37,321 nt of DNA from assembly GCF_032970905.1 (NCBI RefSeq), contig NZ_JAWJZA010000021.1; one strand, given 5' to 3'. Shown one piece after another: positions 15,050 to 24,209 of this stretch. The position numbers were made by a program, and so were the translations under genes. The notes below the pieces were generated by a model that ran no database searches, was not told the DNA's origin, and saw nothing but the letters and a program-made list of their open reading frames with translations. Source of the DNA: Veillonella absiana. Lineage in GTDB: Bacteria > Bacillota > Negativicutes > Veillonellales > Veillonellaceae. The stretch's first letter is position 1. Every line of letters starts with the position of its first letter.

Positions 15050-16565
15050 TAAAATTATGTTTCAAGGCACTAGCTCCAATGTAGGTAAAAGCATCCTATG
15101 CACAGCATTGTGCCGTATCTTATATAGAAAGGGATATAAAACAGTTCCTTTCAAAGCTCAAAATATGGCCTTAAATTCATACGTTACTAAATGGGGCGAT
15201 GAAATTGGTCGTGCCCAAGTAGCTCAAGCAGAGGCTGCAGGTATTGACCCAATCGTTCAAATGAACCCTGTATTATTAAAACCAACTGGTAATCAATCCT
15301 CTCAAGTAGTTTTAATGGGGAAACCAGTGGGCGTATATAGCGCTAACGAATATCATACTAAATATTCCCTTACAGCTCTTGATAAAGTACAAGAAAGCAT
15401 TAATTTTTTAGATGATAATTATGAAATGATTGTCATTGAAGGGGCGGGTAGTCCTGCAGAGGTTAACCTTAAGGCCAATGACATTGTAAATATGCGAATT
15501 GCCAAGATGACGCAAGCGCCTGTTATGCTCATCGCTGATATTGACCGTGGTGGGGCTATTGCATCTATCGTTGGTACATTAGAATTACTTGAACCAGAGG
15601 AACGTGACCTCATTAAAGGCATCGTTATCAATAAATTCCGTGGTGATATTAAATTATTAGAACCAGCCTTAGATTTTATTGAACAAAAGACGGGGAAAAA
15701 GGTTGTGGGGGTTATACCTGCTATTGAGAAACTTGATATCGATGAAGAAGACTCTGTGGCATTAGAGCATAAAAAACATAAAGGATCTCGGGATATTCAA
15801 ATTGCTGTATTGCAAACACCTAAAATTTCTAACTTTACAGATTTTGATGCTTTAAATTACGAACCAGATGTAGCCGTTCGATTTGTTGGACCTGGCGATG
15901 AATTGGGAAATCCTGATTTAATCATTCTTCCAGGATCTAAAAATACATTGGCAGATTTAACATATTTGAAAGAATCCGGTTTAGCAGAACAAGTAGCAGA
16001 AAAAGCTAAAGATAATACACCAATTATCGGCATCTGTGGTGGTAACCAAATGCTAGGCACCATGATTTATGATCCCCATCATGTAGAAGGGGATATCGAA
16101 GATATCGAAGGTCTTGGCCTTGTGCAAACCACAACGACTATGAAGGATGTTAAGACTACGCATCAAGTAACATTTGACGTGGATAATTTGCAATTCCTCA
16201 ATGGTACTTTCAGTGGCAAAGGTCTTGTGGGCTATGAAATTCACATGGGCGATACAGAACCAAATTCTGATGATGTGACGCGAGCTTTCACCATTACTAG
16301 TCGTAGTGAAAATCCTGTGAATGTATTGGATGGTTTCGTTGACGGAGCCCATCAAATTATGGGATCCTATATTCATGGTATATTTGACAATGATGAATTC
16401 CGTCGTTTTATTATCAATGAGTTACGCATGAAAAAAGGGCTAGCGCCATTAGAAGTTGTATTTAAGTATTTTGAGCATAAAGATGCTGCATACAACCGTC
16501 TAGCCGATGTGGTGGAAGAATCCTTGGATATGGATTACATCATGGGCTTGTTAAATGAGCAATAA
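15042..16565 (+). CDS. cobQ: Cobyric acid synthase
   Basis: Amidates the b, d, e and g side chains of adenosylcobyrinic acid a,c-diamide with glutamine nitrogen and ATP (CobQ/CbiP). The 507-aa product has the N-terminal dethiobiotin-synthetase-like ATPase with GTSSNVGKS (9-17) and MALNSYVT, and a C-terminal glutamine amidotransferase domain with catalytic Cys332 (GICGGNQMLG) and His445 (YIHGIFDN). In CobQ-type amidotransferases the usual third residue is less conserved. CAGGAGG at the end of cobU is the ribosome binding site. It is the only corrin-side-chain enzyme in this operon; the ring-forming genes must be elsewhere or missing. Confidence 0.96.
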   Translation: MANKIMFQGTSSNVGKSILCTALCRILYRKGYKTVPFKAQNMALNSYVTKWGDEIGRAQVAQAEAAGIDPIVQMNPVLLKPTGNQSSQVVLMGKPVGVYSANEYHTKYSLTALDKVQESINFLDDNYEMIVIEGAGSPAEVNLKANDIVNMRIAKMTQAPVMLIADIDRGGAIASIVGTLELLEPEERDLIKGIVINKFRGDIKLLEPALDFIEQKTGKKVVGVIPAIEKLDIDEEDSVALEHKKHKGSRDIQIAVLQTPKISNFTDFDALNYEPDVAVRFVGPGDELGNPDLIILPGSKNTLADLTYLKESGLAEQVAEKAKDNTPIIGICGGNQMLGTMIYDPHHVEGDIEDIEGLGLVQTTTTMKDVKTTHQVTFDVDNLQFLNGTFSGKGLVGYEIHMGDTEPNSDDVTRAFTITSRSENPVNVLDGFVDGAHQIMGSYIHGIFDNDEFRRFIINELRMKKGLAPLEVVFKYFEHKDAAYNRLADVVEESLDMDYIMGLLNEQ

Positions 16566-16585
16566 TAAATTTTAGGAGAGTACTG

Positions 16586-17584
16586 ATGGATATTTGGCAA
16601 CAAATAGCAGATGGTTTTGTGAAATATAGTTATTATTGTATTCCACTATTGGCCTTTCTGTTGGATTGTCTCATTGGAGATCCGCAAACGAAATATCATC
16701 CAGTAGTGGGCATTGGTAAATTAATTTCGCTCTATGAAAATTTACTATATAAGGCGAGTGATTCTAATGCTCGTAAATTCCTCTATGGTATGTTTACAGC
16801 ATTATTGACGATTATTACGGTGATTATCATTAGTGTCCTCATACTTGCTATGGCATCAGCCATTAATCCTTGGCTTGAATACGTCATAGAGGTCATCCTA
16901 GTATATATTTCTATTAGTCCCCGTGCCTTGGCGAAGGCTGGTAATGAATTAGCACGATTGCTGAAGCAAGGCCGTCTTGAAAAAGCACGCTTTAAATTGT
17001 CTTGGATTGTAGGCCGAGATACAGCTGATCTTGATGAAAGTGAAATTACTCGTGCTACCATTGAAACTATTGCAGAAAATACGGTGGATGGTATTTTATC
17101 TCCTTTATTTTTCTTTATTTTATTTGGACCATTAGGAGCTATTGCTTATCGTGCAACAAATACACTAGATTCTATGATTGGCTATAAGAATGACAAATAT
17201 ATGTTTTTTGGTCGATTTGCGGCTAAACTAGATGATTTGGTTAATTTAATTCCTGCTCTAATTGGCTTGTTTTTATTTACCCTAGCTGCCTTTATTTTAC
17301 AAGATGATTGGCGTAGCGCTTGGCGTATTGGCTGGAGAGATGCCCGTAAACATCCAAGCCCTAATGGGGGATATGCAGAGGCACCAGTAGCTGGCGCTCT
17401 TCATATTCGTCTAGGGGGTTACAATCAATATTTTAATCGTATGACTTTTAGAGAATATATGGGGGATCCTTTAACACAAATGAAAGGTTACCATATTACG
17501 AAGACCATACGACTTATGTATGTGTGCACCTTGCTAATGATTTCACTTACAATAATTTTAACTTATGGAATGATACAGTTATGA
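16586..17584 (+). CDS. cbiB: Adenosylcobinamide-phosphate synthase
   Basis: Membrane enzyme that joins aminopropanol phosphate (or aminopropanol) to cobyric acid; called CbiB in Salmonella and CobD in Pseudomonas. The 332-aa product has about five hydrophobic segments and the family motifs DCLIGDPQTKYHPVVGIG (23-40), RDTADLDESEITRATIE with ETIAENTVDGILSPLF after it (about 143-177), the YRATNTLDSMIGYKN loop and NGGYAEAPVAGAL near residue 260. GGAGAG precedes the ATG. The stop overlaps the cobS start (ATGA). Its aminopropanol substrate is supplied by PduX and CobD encoded just downstream. Confidence 0.95.
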   Translation: MDIWQQIADGFVKYSYYCIPLLAFLLDCLIGDPQTKYHPVVGIGKLISLYENLLYKASDSNARKFLYGMFTALLTIITVIIISVLILAMASAINPWLEYVIEVILVYISISPRALAKAGNELARLLKQGRLEKARFKLSWIVGRDTADLDESEITRATIETIAENTVDGILSPLFFFILFGPLGAIAYRATNTLDSMIGYKNDKYMFFGRFAAKLDDLVNLIPALIGLFLFTLAAFILQDDWRSAWRIGWRDARKHPSPNGGYAEAPVAGALHIRLGGYNQYFNRMTFREYMGDPLTQMKGYHITKTIRLMYVCTLLMISLTIILTYGMIQL

Positions 17585-18450
17585 AACCCTTTTGGATAGC
17601 TTTACAATTTTTAACACGATTAAAAATCGTTAATCAAACAGAATGGACCGTTGAGGACTTTGGTAAATCTGTATTAGCATTTCCGGCAGTGGGACTTATT
17701 ATCGGGCTATTTATGGTAGCTGTATACGCTTTGTTGGAATCCCATATGCCGCATCAATTATTGATGCTTGTCCTCGTTGTATTCGAATTTCTCTTTACAG
17801 GGGGACTTCATGCAGATGGATTTATAGATACTTGTGATGGTCTCTTTTCCGGGCGTGACCGTGAAAGAAAACTAGAAATCATGAAAGATAGCCGCATTGG
17901 TTCCAATGGTGTAGTAGGCTTTGTATTTTTAGTGTTATTAAAATGGCAATTGCTTACAGCCATGGAGTCACAGTGGTTACTCGTAGCAAGTCTTATATGT
18001 ATGCCATTATTTAGTCGTTATACGATGGCCTTCAGTATTATTAGTTATCCCTATGCTCGTAAAGAGGGGATGGGAAAGGCCTTTAGTGAATATGCACCAA
18101 CCCATACACGTTTATATAATACAGTATTCATAGCAGCTTTATGGTTGCTTATAATCTGCGTGGCTATTGGCTTATTATTAATAATGGCAAATACTATTGA
18201 AACGTCGGTGACACAATATGGTATTTTACCATTTGAAGTTTCTAAGTTAATGTTCATTGGTTTATTATTAGCATCATCTTTATTTTATATATCCCAATGG
18301 GTTGTGGCACTAGTAACTAATAAGGTGGTTAATAATTATATCGTTAAACACTTAGGTGGTACTACTGGTGATACTTATGGTTTTGTTACAGAATTAACAG
18401 AGATTGTATTGTTATTAGCCGCATTATTCTTTGGTGGCTTTTTAGATTAA
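17581..18450 (+). CDS. cobS: Cobalamin-5'-phosphate synthase
   Basis: Membrane enzyme that joins adenosylcobinamide-GDP to alpha-ribazole phosphate, closing the nucleotide loop. The 289-aa product is mainly hydrophobic and has the active-site motif GGLHADGFIDTCDGLFSG (74-91) and the MKDSRIGSNG segment (101-110). The start ATG at 17581 overlaps the cbiB stop as ATGA; a longer frame starts at 17524 but lies inside cbiB and lacks family residues. The lower-ligand activating gene cobT is not in the window, so alpha-ribazole phosphate must be made by a gene located elsewhere. Confidence 0.95.
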   Translation: MKPFWIALQFLTRLKIVNQTEWTVEDFGKSVLAFPAVGLIIGLFMVAVYALLESHMPHQLLMLVLVVFEFLFTGGLHADGFIDTCDGLFSGRDRERKLEIMKDSRIGSNGVVGFVFLVLLKWQLLTAMESQWLLVASLICMPLFSRYTMAFSIISYPYARKEGMGKAFSEYAPTHTRLYNTVFIAALWLLIICVAIGLLLIMANTIETSVTQYGILPFEVSKLMFIGLLLASSLFYISQWVVALVTNKVVNNYIVKHLGGTTGDTYGFVTELTEIVLLLAALFFGGFLD

Positions 18451-18495
18451 TTATAGTAACAGATTAGTAAATTATTAGATTAGGAGCGTTTTACA

Positions 18496-19374
18496 TTGAC
18501 ATATTATGTGCGCGCCCCAGGAACATGTGGGGAGTTTATTCAAGGGTCTATAGGAGGGCAGTCCTTTTTAGTGACCTGTCCAATTAATAGATACTCTTAT
18601 GCATTGAGTCAAGTGAAACATCCACTGCATGGCTATCATTGTTCACTGCAACCAAAATCTATGTTGGCGAAGCATAAAACACTGGACTACTTTGGTATTT
18701 CTCGAGAACTATCAAAGGAAATCTATGTACGATCAGATATTATTCAAGGAAAGGGCATGGCCTCTAGTTCTGCGGATATCAGTGTATCAGCTATGGCCAC
18801 AGCATTAGCTCATGGTCACACTTTAAGCCTTAAGGAATTAGAGAAAATATGTCTATCCATTGAACCAACGGATGCGGCCTTTTATCCAGCTATTGTCCAA
18901 TTTGATTATATTCATGGTCAAATATCTGAATCTCTTGGTATATGTCCACCAATGAAAATCGTCATCTTTGATGAAGGCGGGACTATAGATACGGTATCCT
19001 TTAATCAGCAACCTGATTTACAAGAAAAGATTAGAGAAAAGGAGCCACTCATCAAAGAAGCCTTAGATTACTTTAAGGACGGTCTTGCCACACATGATAT
19101 TTCATTAATTGGGCAAGCTGCTACATTGAGTGCTTTTGCTAATCAACGTATATTGCCGAAGATGAATTTATATGACTTTCACGAAATCGGGGCTAATTTA
19201 AATAGTGTTGGTATTATCATTGCTCATAGTGGGACTATAATGGGATTATTATTTCCTAATGATTACAGTGGTACAAAAGAGTGCATTAATGAAATCCAGA
19301 GTCAAATTCCGACACTACAGTATGTGGATACAGTGGAAACGACGTGTGAAGGGATTACCTATATTAAACGATAA
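18496..19374 (+). CDS. pduX: L-threonine kinase (GHMP family, PduX-type)
   Basis: Phosphorylates free L-threonine to threonine phosphate, the substrate of CobD. The 292-aa GHMP kinase has RAPGTCGEFIQG (6-17) at its N-terminus and the ATP loop QGKGMASSSAD (84-94), both matching PduX rather than homoserine kinase. The start is TTG at 18496 with AGGAG nine bases upstream; no ATG is near. It is placed between cobS and cobD, and the three genes downstream of cbiB provide its aminopropanol substrate, which supports the function. Other GHMP kinases are possible in principle but not in this context. Confidence 0.88.
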   Translation: MTYYVRAPGTCGEFIQGSIGGQSFLVTCPINRYSYALSQVKHPLHGYHCSLQPKSMLAKHKTLDYFGISRELSKEIYVRSDIIQGKGMASSSADISVSAMATALAHGHTLSLKELEKICLSIEPTDAAFYPAIVQFDYIHGQISESLGICPPMKIVIFDEGGTIDTVSFNQQPDLQEKIREKEPLIKEALDYFKDGLATHDISLIGQAATLSAFANQRILPKMNLYDFHEIGANLNSVGIIIAHSGTIMGLLFPNDYSGTKECINEIQSQIPTLQYVDTVETTCEGITYIKR

Positions 19375-19391
19375 TAATGGAGGCGTTATAG

Positions 19392-20519
19392 ATGAAATAT
19401 GGACATGGCGGCAATGTATTTAAATTTGCCCAATTACATCAAATTGCGGTGGAGGATGTCATCGATTATAGTGCGAATATAAATCCTCTAGGACCTAGTG
19501 AGTCAAGTATGGGTGTAGTAGCAGAGATGTTACCGATGGTTTCTCATTATCCAGATCCTAATCAAACAGAACTACTAGATGCTATTGAACGCGTTTACAA
19601 GATGCCTAAAGAACATATTGTAGCTGGCAATGGGGCTGCTGAATTATTGTATGCTATTTGCCGTTTGCCTGGTTATACAGGCTGTTTTGTACCAGCTCCT
19701 GGTTTTTCTGAATACCGTCTAGCTGCTGAGACAGCTAATATTCCTGTGCGTGATACATTTTATATGCCCCGTGAAAGTGCGGAAGGTGACCACTATTTTG
19801 AAGTACCATATTTAGCATTGCAAACATTTGCAGCTAAATTAAAGGGCCAAGATGGTCGAATTATCTGTTTTTTAGGTAATCCTAATAATCCTGATGGTAC
19901 ATTGCTTGAACGAGAACATGTAAGAGTTCTTGCGGGGATGTTACGTGATGCCAACAGCTTGCTTGTTATTGACGAATCCTTTATTGATTTTGTGGGGACA
20001 GAACCATTAGGTGATAATCCACATAGTTTACGGGATTTAATCTTTGAATTTGATAATGTTATAGTTGTTCATTCATTAACAAAATTTTATGCAGTACCGG
20101 GTTTGCGGGTAGGTGTATTATTTGCACCTAAGATCTTACAACCAAAATTGAAAGAATTAATTCCGACTTGGTCTGTAAATACGTTAGCTCAAACCTATGC
20201 TACATTGTCTGTAGATGATACAGAGTATGTTGAAAAAACTAAGGCTGTTGTGTGTGATGAAAAATCGTATATGTATACTGCATTATCTGCTATCCCTGCA
20301 TTAACCGTGTACAAGCCAAGCGTTAATTTTATGTTGCTGAAAATCAACACACCAAATAAAACTGTTGAGCAATTACAAGAGTATTTAGGTGATTCAAATA
20401 TTCTCATTCGTTCCTGTGCTAATTATGAAGGCCTTGATGAACAATGGTTTAGAGTGGCTATTAAAACTCGAGAGTCTAACGAAATTTTAGTGAAAAAATT
20501 ACAATTATTTTTCAGTTAG
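19392..20519 (+). CDS. cobD: Threonine-phosphate decarboxylase
   Basis: PLP enzyme of the histidinol-phosphate aminotransferase fold that decarboxylates threonine phosphate to 1-amino-2-propanol phosphate. The 375-aa product begins with HGGNVF (5-10), has DYSANINPLGPS (25-36) and a GNPNNPDG motif, and the PLP lysine is Lys231 in HSLTKFYAVPGLRVG. The terminal RVAIKTRE holds the substrate-carboxylate arginine. GGAGG precedes the ATG. It directly follows pduX. HisC is the main alternative, but HGGN and the cobalamin context favour CobD. Confidence 0.93.
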   Translation: MKYGHGGNVFKFAQLHQIAVEDVIDYSANINPLGPSESSMGVVAEMLPMVSHYPDPNQTELLDAIERVYKMPKEHIVAGNGAAELLYAICRLPGYTGCFVPAPGFSEYRLAAETANIPVRDTFYMPRESAEGDHYFEVPYLALQTFAAKLKGQDGRIICFLGNPNNPDGTLLEREHVRVLAGMLRDANSLLVIDESFIDFVGTEPLGDNPHSLRDLIFEFDNVIVVHSLTKFYAVPGLRVGVLFAPKILQPKLKELIPTWSVNTLAQTYATLSVDDTEYVEKTKAVVCDEKSYMYTALSAIPALTVYKPSVNFMLLKINTPNKTVEQLQEYLGDSNILIRSCANYEGLDEQWFRVAIKTRESNEILVKKLQLFFS

Positions 20520-20606
20520 TACAAGTCTTTTTAATGAAGCTTATTAGTACAAATATTTTCTATTAATGGATGTAGTGTAACTATTTAGTTTAGGAATTAT
20601 AGCATA

Positions 20607-21242
20607 ATGAAAACTATTTATTTTGTTCGTCATGGCGAAACAAATTGGAATAAAGAAGGGCGTTATCAAGGTATAACGGATATCCCTTTAAATGAAAAAG
20701 GCCTCGCTCAAGCAGTTGCTTGTCGTGATGCTCTAGCGAATGTGCATTTTGATCGTATCATTTCTAGTGATTTATCTCGTGCATTGGTAACGGCTGAAAC
20801 CATTCGTGGTGATCGCCATATTGATATTGTAACGACTTCAGGCCTAAGAGAAGTAAACTTTGGTGATTGGGAAACACTTACTATAGATGAAATTGAAGAA
20901 AAATGGCCAGGGCAAATTTTTGAAATGTATCGTCGACCTGAAAAAATTCAATTACCTAATGGTGAAAGTTTTGAAGAAGTTGGAGAGCGTGCATGGGCTC
21001 TATTGCAAGCTTTTATTGAAGCGGTCGAGGAAGATGAAACTATTCTTGTAACTTGCCATGGTGGTACTATTAGGACCTTAATTTGTAAATTGTTACATTT
21101 ACCAGTAAGTTATTCCTGGAATTTTAGTCAAGGTAATACTGGCATTAACCGCATATTTTATAATGGTATGGGTGAAGATGATCACAATATTTTGAATCTA
21201 TTAAATGATACAAAACATGCTGATGTACTGGATATGAAATAA
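20607..21242 (+). CDS. cobC: Histidine phosphatase, probably alpha-ribazole phosphatase CobC
   Basis: The 211-aa product is a phosphoglycerate-mutase-type histidine phosphatase: the catalytic motif FVRHGETNWN with His9, the DRIISSDLSRALVTAE segment (about 50-65) and a second histidine in VTCHGGTIRT. Such enzymes include CobC, which removes the phosphate of cobalamin phosphate or alpha-ribazole phosphate in the last step of loop assembly. The assignment to CobC rests on the adjoining operon; the family also includes general phosphatases. An 87-base gap precedes it and the ribosome binding site (AGGA) is distant, so it may be less strongly expressed than the others. Confidence 0.75.
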   Translation: MKTIYFVRHGETNWNKEGRYQGITDIPLNEKGLAQAVACRDALANVHFDRIISSDLSRALVTAETIRGDRHIDIVTTSGLREVNFGDWETLTIDEIEEKWPGQIFEMYRRPEKIQLPNGESFEEVGERAWALLQAFIEAVEEDETILVTCHGGTIRTLICKLLHLPVSYSWNFSQGNTGINRIFYNGMGEDDHNILNLLNDTKHADVLDMK

Positions 21243-21301
21243 ATACAATATATTACAAGTACAGGTGTGATCTGTATGTTATATATGAAATAAGGATACC
21301 C

Positions 21302-21997
21302 ATGAGAATTGATAAATTTTTAGCTAATCGTGCCTATGGAAGTAGAAAAGAAGTACACGATTTACTAAAAAAACGCTTTGTCACAGTTAATGGAGAGATT
21401 ATTACAAAAAAGGATTTTTCCATTAATTTAGATACTGACAGTATTAAAGTTAACGGTTTTGAAGTACCAAAACAGGAAATATTTTATATAAAATTTCATA
21501 AGCCCGCTGGCCTTATTACAGCTGTAGATGATGTTTCTCATCGGACGGTAATGGATGTATTGCCACCAGAATATAAAAAGATGGGTGTGTTTCCAGTAGG
21601 GCGATTAGATAAGGATACAGAAGGGTTATTACTGTTAACAAACGATGGTGTTTGGGCCCATAAGGTTATTAATGGCCGTAAACATGTGCCAAAAGTATAC
21701 TATTTAGAGTTTAATGGAGAACTCAGTGAAGATGGTTTGAGACGTATTCGTGAGGGTATACTTCTTGGTGATGGAACACAGTGTAAACCGGCTGAGATTT
21801 TTCTGATTAATGATAGCAGTGCGCGTATTACTATTGAAGAGGGCAAGTACCATCAGGTAAAACGGATGATTGGTGCTGCTGGCGGTACGGTAACGTATTT
21901 AAAACGAGAATCTATTGGCGATATCACACTTGATGATATTAAAGAAACAACGCAATATATTGATTTGAGTGAAAATGAAGTTAATCTGTTCATTTAA
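21302..21997 (+). CDS. RsuA-family 16S rRNA pseudouridine synthase
   Basis: Isomerises a uridine of rRNA to pseudouridine. The 231-aa product has an N-terminal S4 RNA-binding domain (1-60), a FHKPAGLITAV segment (65-75) and the catalytic motif GRLDKDTEGLLLLTNDG with Asp103, then the KYHQVKRM motif (about 182-189) near the end. Length and lack of an insertion fit RsuA (16S U516) better than RluB or RluE. AAGGAT precedes the ATG. The following gene starts 49 bases later. Family is certain, exact target site less so. Confidence 0.9.
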   Translation: MRIDKFLANRAYGSRKEVHDLLKKRFVTVNGEIITKKDFSINLDTDSIKVNGFEVPKQEIFYIKFHKPAGLITAVDDVSHRTVMDVLPPEYKKMGVFPVGRLDKDTEGLLLLTNDGVWAHKVINGRKHVPKVYYLEFNGELSEDGLRRIREGILLGDGTQCKPAEIFLINDSSARITIEEGKYHQVKRMIGAAGGTVTYLKRESIGDITLDDIKETTQYIDLSENEVNLFI

Positions 21998-22046
21998 AAG
22001 GTTTTATGGTATCATTAATTGTACTTTATAGACTAGGAGCTTAATT

Positions 22047-23120
22047 ATGAATGGATTACAACGCCTACAGGCGCATTTACAAGAACAACAGTTAAATGGC
22101 ATGATCATCATGAGTCCTATAAATCTTCATTATTTTGCTGGGTTTACAGGTACTACTGCATTTGCTTTTGTTACAGAAAATACAGCTCATATCATTACTG
22201 ATTTTAGGTATACTGAGCAAGCCACACAGCAATGTGAAGGCTATACAGTGATTCAGTATGAAACAAATGTATGGGACTCATTGATTGATATTTTAAATGA
22301 ATATCATATTCATGGTGGTGTCATTGGTATTGAAGGTAAAGACATGCCAGTTGATACGTACGAATTACTATGTGATGCATTAGATGAACATTTTGATTTT
22401 ACATCTATTAACCTACAAGAACTTCGTGCTGTGAAACGTCCCGATGAACTTGTACTCATGCGCAAGGCTGCGAATATCGCAGACGAAGCATTTAGGGTTT
22501 TATTGACAAAGTTAACACCTGGCATGAGTGAAAATGAAGCACGCATTATATTAGAAAGTGAAATGTTAATGCGTGGTTCCACGGAACCTTCTTTTGCAAC
22601 CATTGTAGCTTCTGGACATCGTTCTAGCATGCCACATGGTGTAGCATCTGATAAAATCATTGAAGCTGGTGATTTTGTAACCTTTGACTTTGGTGCTGTC
22701 TATGGTGGATATCATTCCGATATGACACGTACTGTGGTTATGGGACCAGCATCAGATTTGCAAAATAAATTATATGATATTGTATTGCGAGCTCAACTCA
22801 AAGGCGTAGAGGCAGTTCGCCCAGGCCTGAGTGGTGTTGACTTAGATAAAATTTGTAGAGATTCTATTGCTGCAGATGGTTATGGCGATTGCTTTAATCA
22901 TGGGTTAGGACATGGCGTGGGGTTAGATATTCACGAATTACCGGTAGCCTCACCTAAATCAGATTCAGTATTAGAAGAGAATATGATCATTACGGTAGAA
23001 CCTGGCGTCTATATTTCAGGTGAAATCGGATTGAGAATAGAGGATAGTGTAGTTGTCACAGCGGATGGTTGTGAAATATTAACACATACCCCAAAAGAGT
23101 TAGTTGAAATAAGTATTTAG
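22047..23120 (+). CDS. M24-family Xaa-Pro aminopeptidase
   Basis: Cleaves an N-terminal residue from peptides with proline second. The 357-aa product has an N-terminal creatinase-like domain (about 1-130) and a pita-bread catalytic domain with the metal-ligand segments DFGAVYGGYHSDMTRT (about 215-230), GLGHGVGLDIHELP and EPGVYISGEIGLRIEDS. The two aspartates, the histidine and two glutamates needed for the dinuclear centre are present. The gene sits immediately before efp, as commonly seen in Firmicutes, 15 bases apart. Both PepP-like and PepQ-like activities are possible. Confidence 0.9.
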   Translation: MNGLQRLQAHLQEQQLNGMIIMSPINLHYFAGFTGTTAFAFVTENTAHIITDFRYTEQATQQCEGYTVIQYETNVWDSLIDILNEYHIHGGVIGIEGKDMPVDTYELLCDALDEHFDFTSINLQELRAVKRPDELVLMRKAANIADEAFRVLLTKLTPGMSENEARIILESEMLMRGSTEPSFATIVASGHRSSMPHGVASDKIIEAGDFVTFDFGAVYGGYHSDMTRTVVMGPASDLQNKLYDIVLRAQLKGVEAVRPGLSGVDLDKICRDSIAADGYGDCFNHGLGHGVGLDIHELPVASPKSDSVLEENMIITVEPGVYISGEIGLRIEDSVVVTADGCEILTHTPKELVEISI

Positions 23121-23135
23121 AAGGAGAAGATTTAG

Positions 23136-23693
23136 ATGATTTCCAGTAATGATTTTCGCCCAGGCGTAACTATCGAGCTAGAAGGTAATGTGTGGCAAGT
23201 TGTAGACTTCCAACACGTAAAACCAGGTAAAGGTGCAGCATTTGTTCGTGTAAAAATGAAAAACTTGCAAACTGGTTCCGTTGTAGAACGTACTTTCAAT
23301 GCTGGTGAAAAAGTTCCTAAAGCTCATGTTGATCGTCGTCGTATGCAATATTTATATGAAATGGATGGCGCTTATACATTCATGGATAACGAAACATACG
23401 ATCAAGTTGAACTTAACGAAGAACAATTAGGCGATGCTAAAAACTTCCTTCTTGAAAATATGGAAGTATCCATCATGTTCTTCCAAGGTATCGTTATCGG
23501 TATCGATTTGCCAGTAGCAGTAGAACTTCGTGTAGTTGAAACTGATCCTGGTATTCGTGGCGATACTGCTACTGGTGGTAATAAACCAGCTAAATTAGAA
23601 ACTGGTTATGTTGTAAAAGTTCCTCTCTTCATCGAAGTTGATGATGTACTTCGTGTTGATACAAGAACTGGTCAATATATCGAACGTGCCTGA
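23136..23693 (+). CDS. efp: Elongation factor P
   Basis: Rescues ribosomes stalled on polyproline. The 185-aa product has the standard three beta-barrel domains. The tip loop is HVKPGKGAAFVRVK with Lys32, the residue that is modified in many bacteria (5-aminopentanol in Bacillus, beta-lysine in E. coli); the modification enzymes are not in the window. The final RTGQYIERA motif is conserved. AAGGAG precedes the ATG. Its codon use is cleaner and more biased than the neighbours, fitting high expression. A hairpin terminator follows after about 76 bases. Confidence 0.98.
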   Translation: MISSNDFRPGVTIELEGNVWQVVDFQHVKPGKGAAFVRVKMKNLQTGSVVERTFNAGEKVPKAHVDRRRMQYLYEMDGAYTFMDNETYDQVELNEEQLGDAKNFLLENMEVSIMFFQGIVIGIDLPVAVELRVVETDPGIRGDTATGGNKPAKLETGYVVKVPLFIEVDDVLRVDTRTGQYIERA

Positions 23694-23769
23694 CACTATT
23701 AGGATATAGTGGAGGCTAGATCTTTTAAAAAGAATGCATTCCACATATCTTACTATGCACATAACAGTA

Positions 23770-23816
23770 AGCACTTGTCATCTATTTAATTACATATAGG
23801 GACAAGTGCTTTTTTT
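23770..23816 (+). terminator. Intrinsic terminator between efp and the Asp23 genes
   Basis: A 10-bp perfect stem, AGCACTTGTC (23770-23779) and GACAAGTGCT (23801-23810), with a 21-nt loop and seven T (23810-23816). It ends 16 bases before the next start codon, leaving no room for a new promoter behind it, so downstream genes depend on read-through or on a promoter inside or before the hairpin. Confidence 0.75.
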
Positions 23817-23832
23817 ATAGAAAGGTTCCACC

Positions 23833-24189
23833 TTGAGAAATAAAGAGTTAGAAGCAGGCAAAATAAAAATCAGTGATGATGTATATGCTACCATTGTTAC
23901 ATTAGCAACATTAGAGACAAAAGGTGTCCATAGTATGTCCTCTACCTTCAATGATGGTGTTAGCACATTTTTTGGCGTGAAGCATGAGTATGAAGGTGTA
24001 AAGATTTCATTTTCAGATACAGATGCAATTTCTGTAACTGCTTATATTTGTGTCAAATATGGATATCGAATTCCCGATGTGGCATTACGTTTACAAGAGC
24101 ATATAAAAACAGCTCTCGTAGATAGCACCCAAATCGAAGTAGAGACCATTGATATTGTGGTACAGGAAGTTATATTTGAGGATATATAG
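23833..24189 (+). CDS. Asp23/Gls24 family envelope-stress protein (first copy)
   Basis: 118-aa member of the DUF322/Asp23 family, small proteins linked to cell-envelope or alkaline stress. It has the core I-S-D-D-V-Y-A-T-I-V-T-L-A-T-L-E-T-K-G pattern (15-33) and a helical amphipathic C-terminal half. TTG is used as start, with AAAGG seven bases upstream. In Firmicutes an Asp23 gene often lies between efp and nusB, as here. It is followed 20 bases later by a paralogue. No membrane anchor is seen, so the product is cytosolic. Confidence 0.88.
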   Translation: MRNKELEAGKIKISDDVYATIVTLATLETKGVHSMSSTFNDGVSTFFGVKHEYEGVKISFSDTDAISVTAYICVKYGYRIPDVALRLQEHIKTALVDSTQIEVETIDIVVQEVIFEDI

Positions 24190-24209
24190 TCACAATCAAG
24201 GAAAAAATT

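Noticed and set aside
17524..17580. Longer start for cobS
   Set aside because: This part lies inside cbiB, shows no CobS residues, and the ATGA overlap at 17581 is the natural start.
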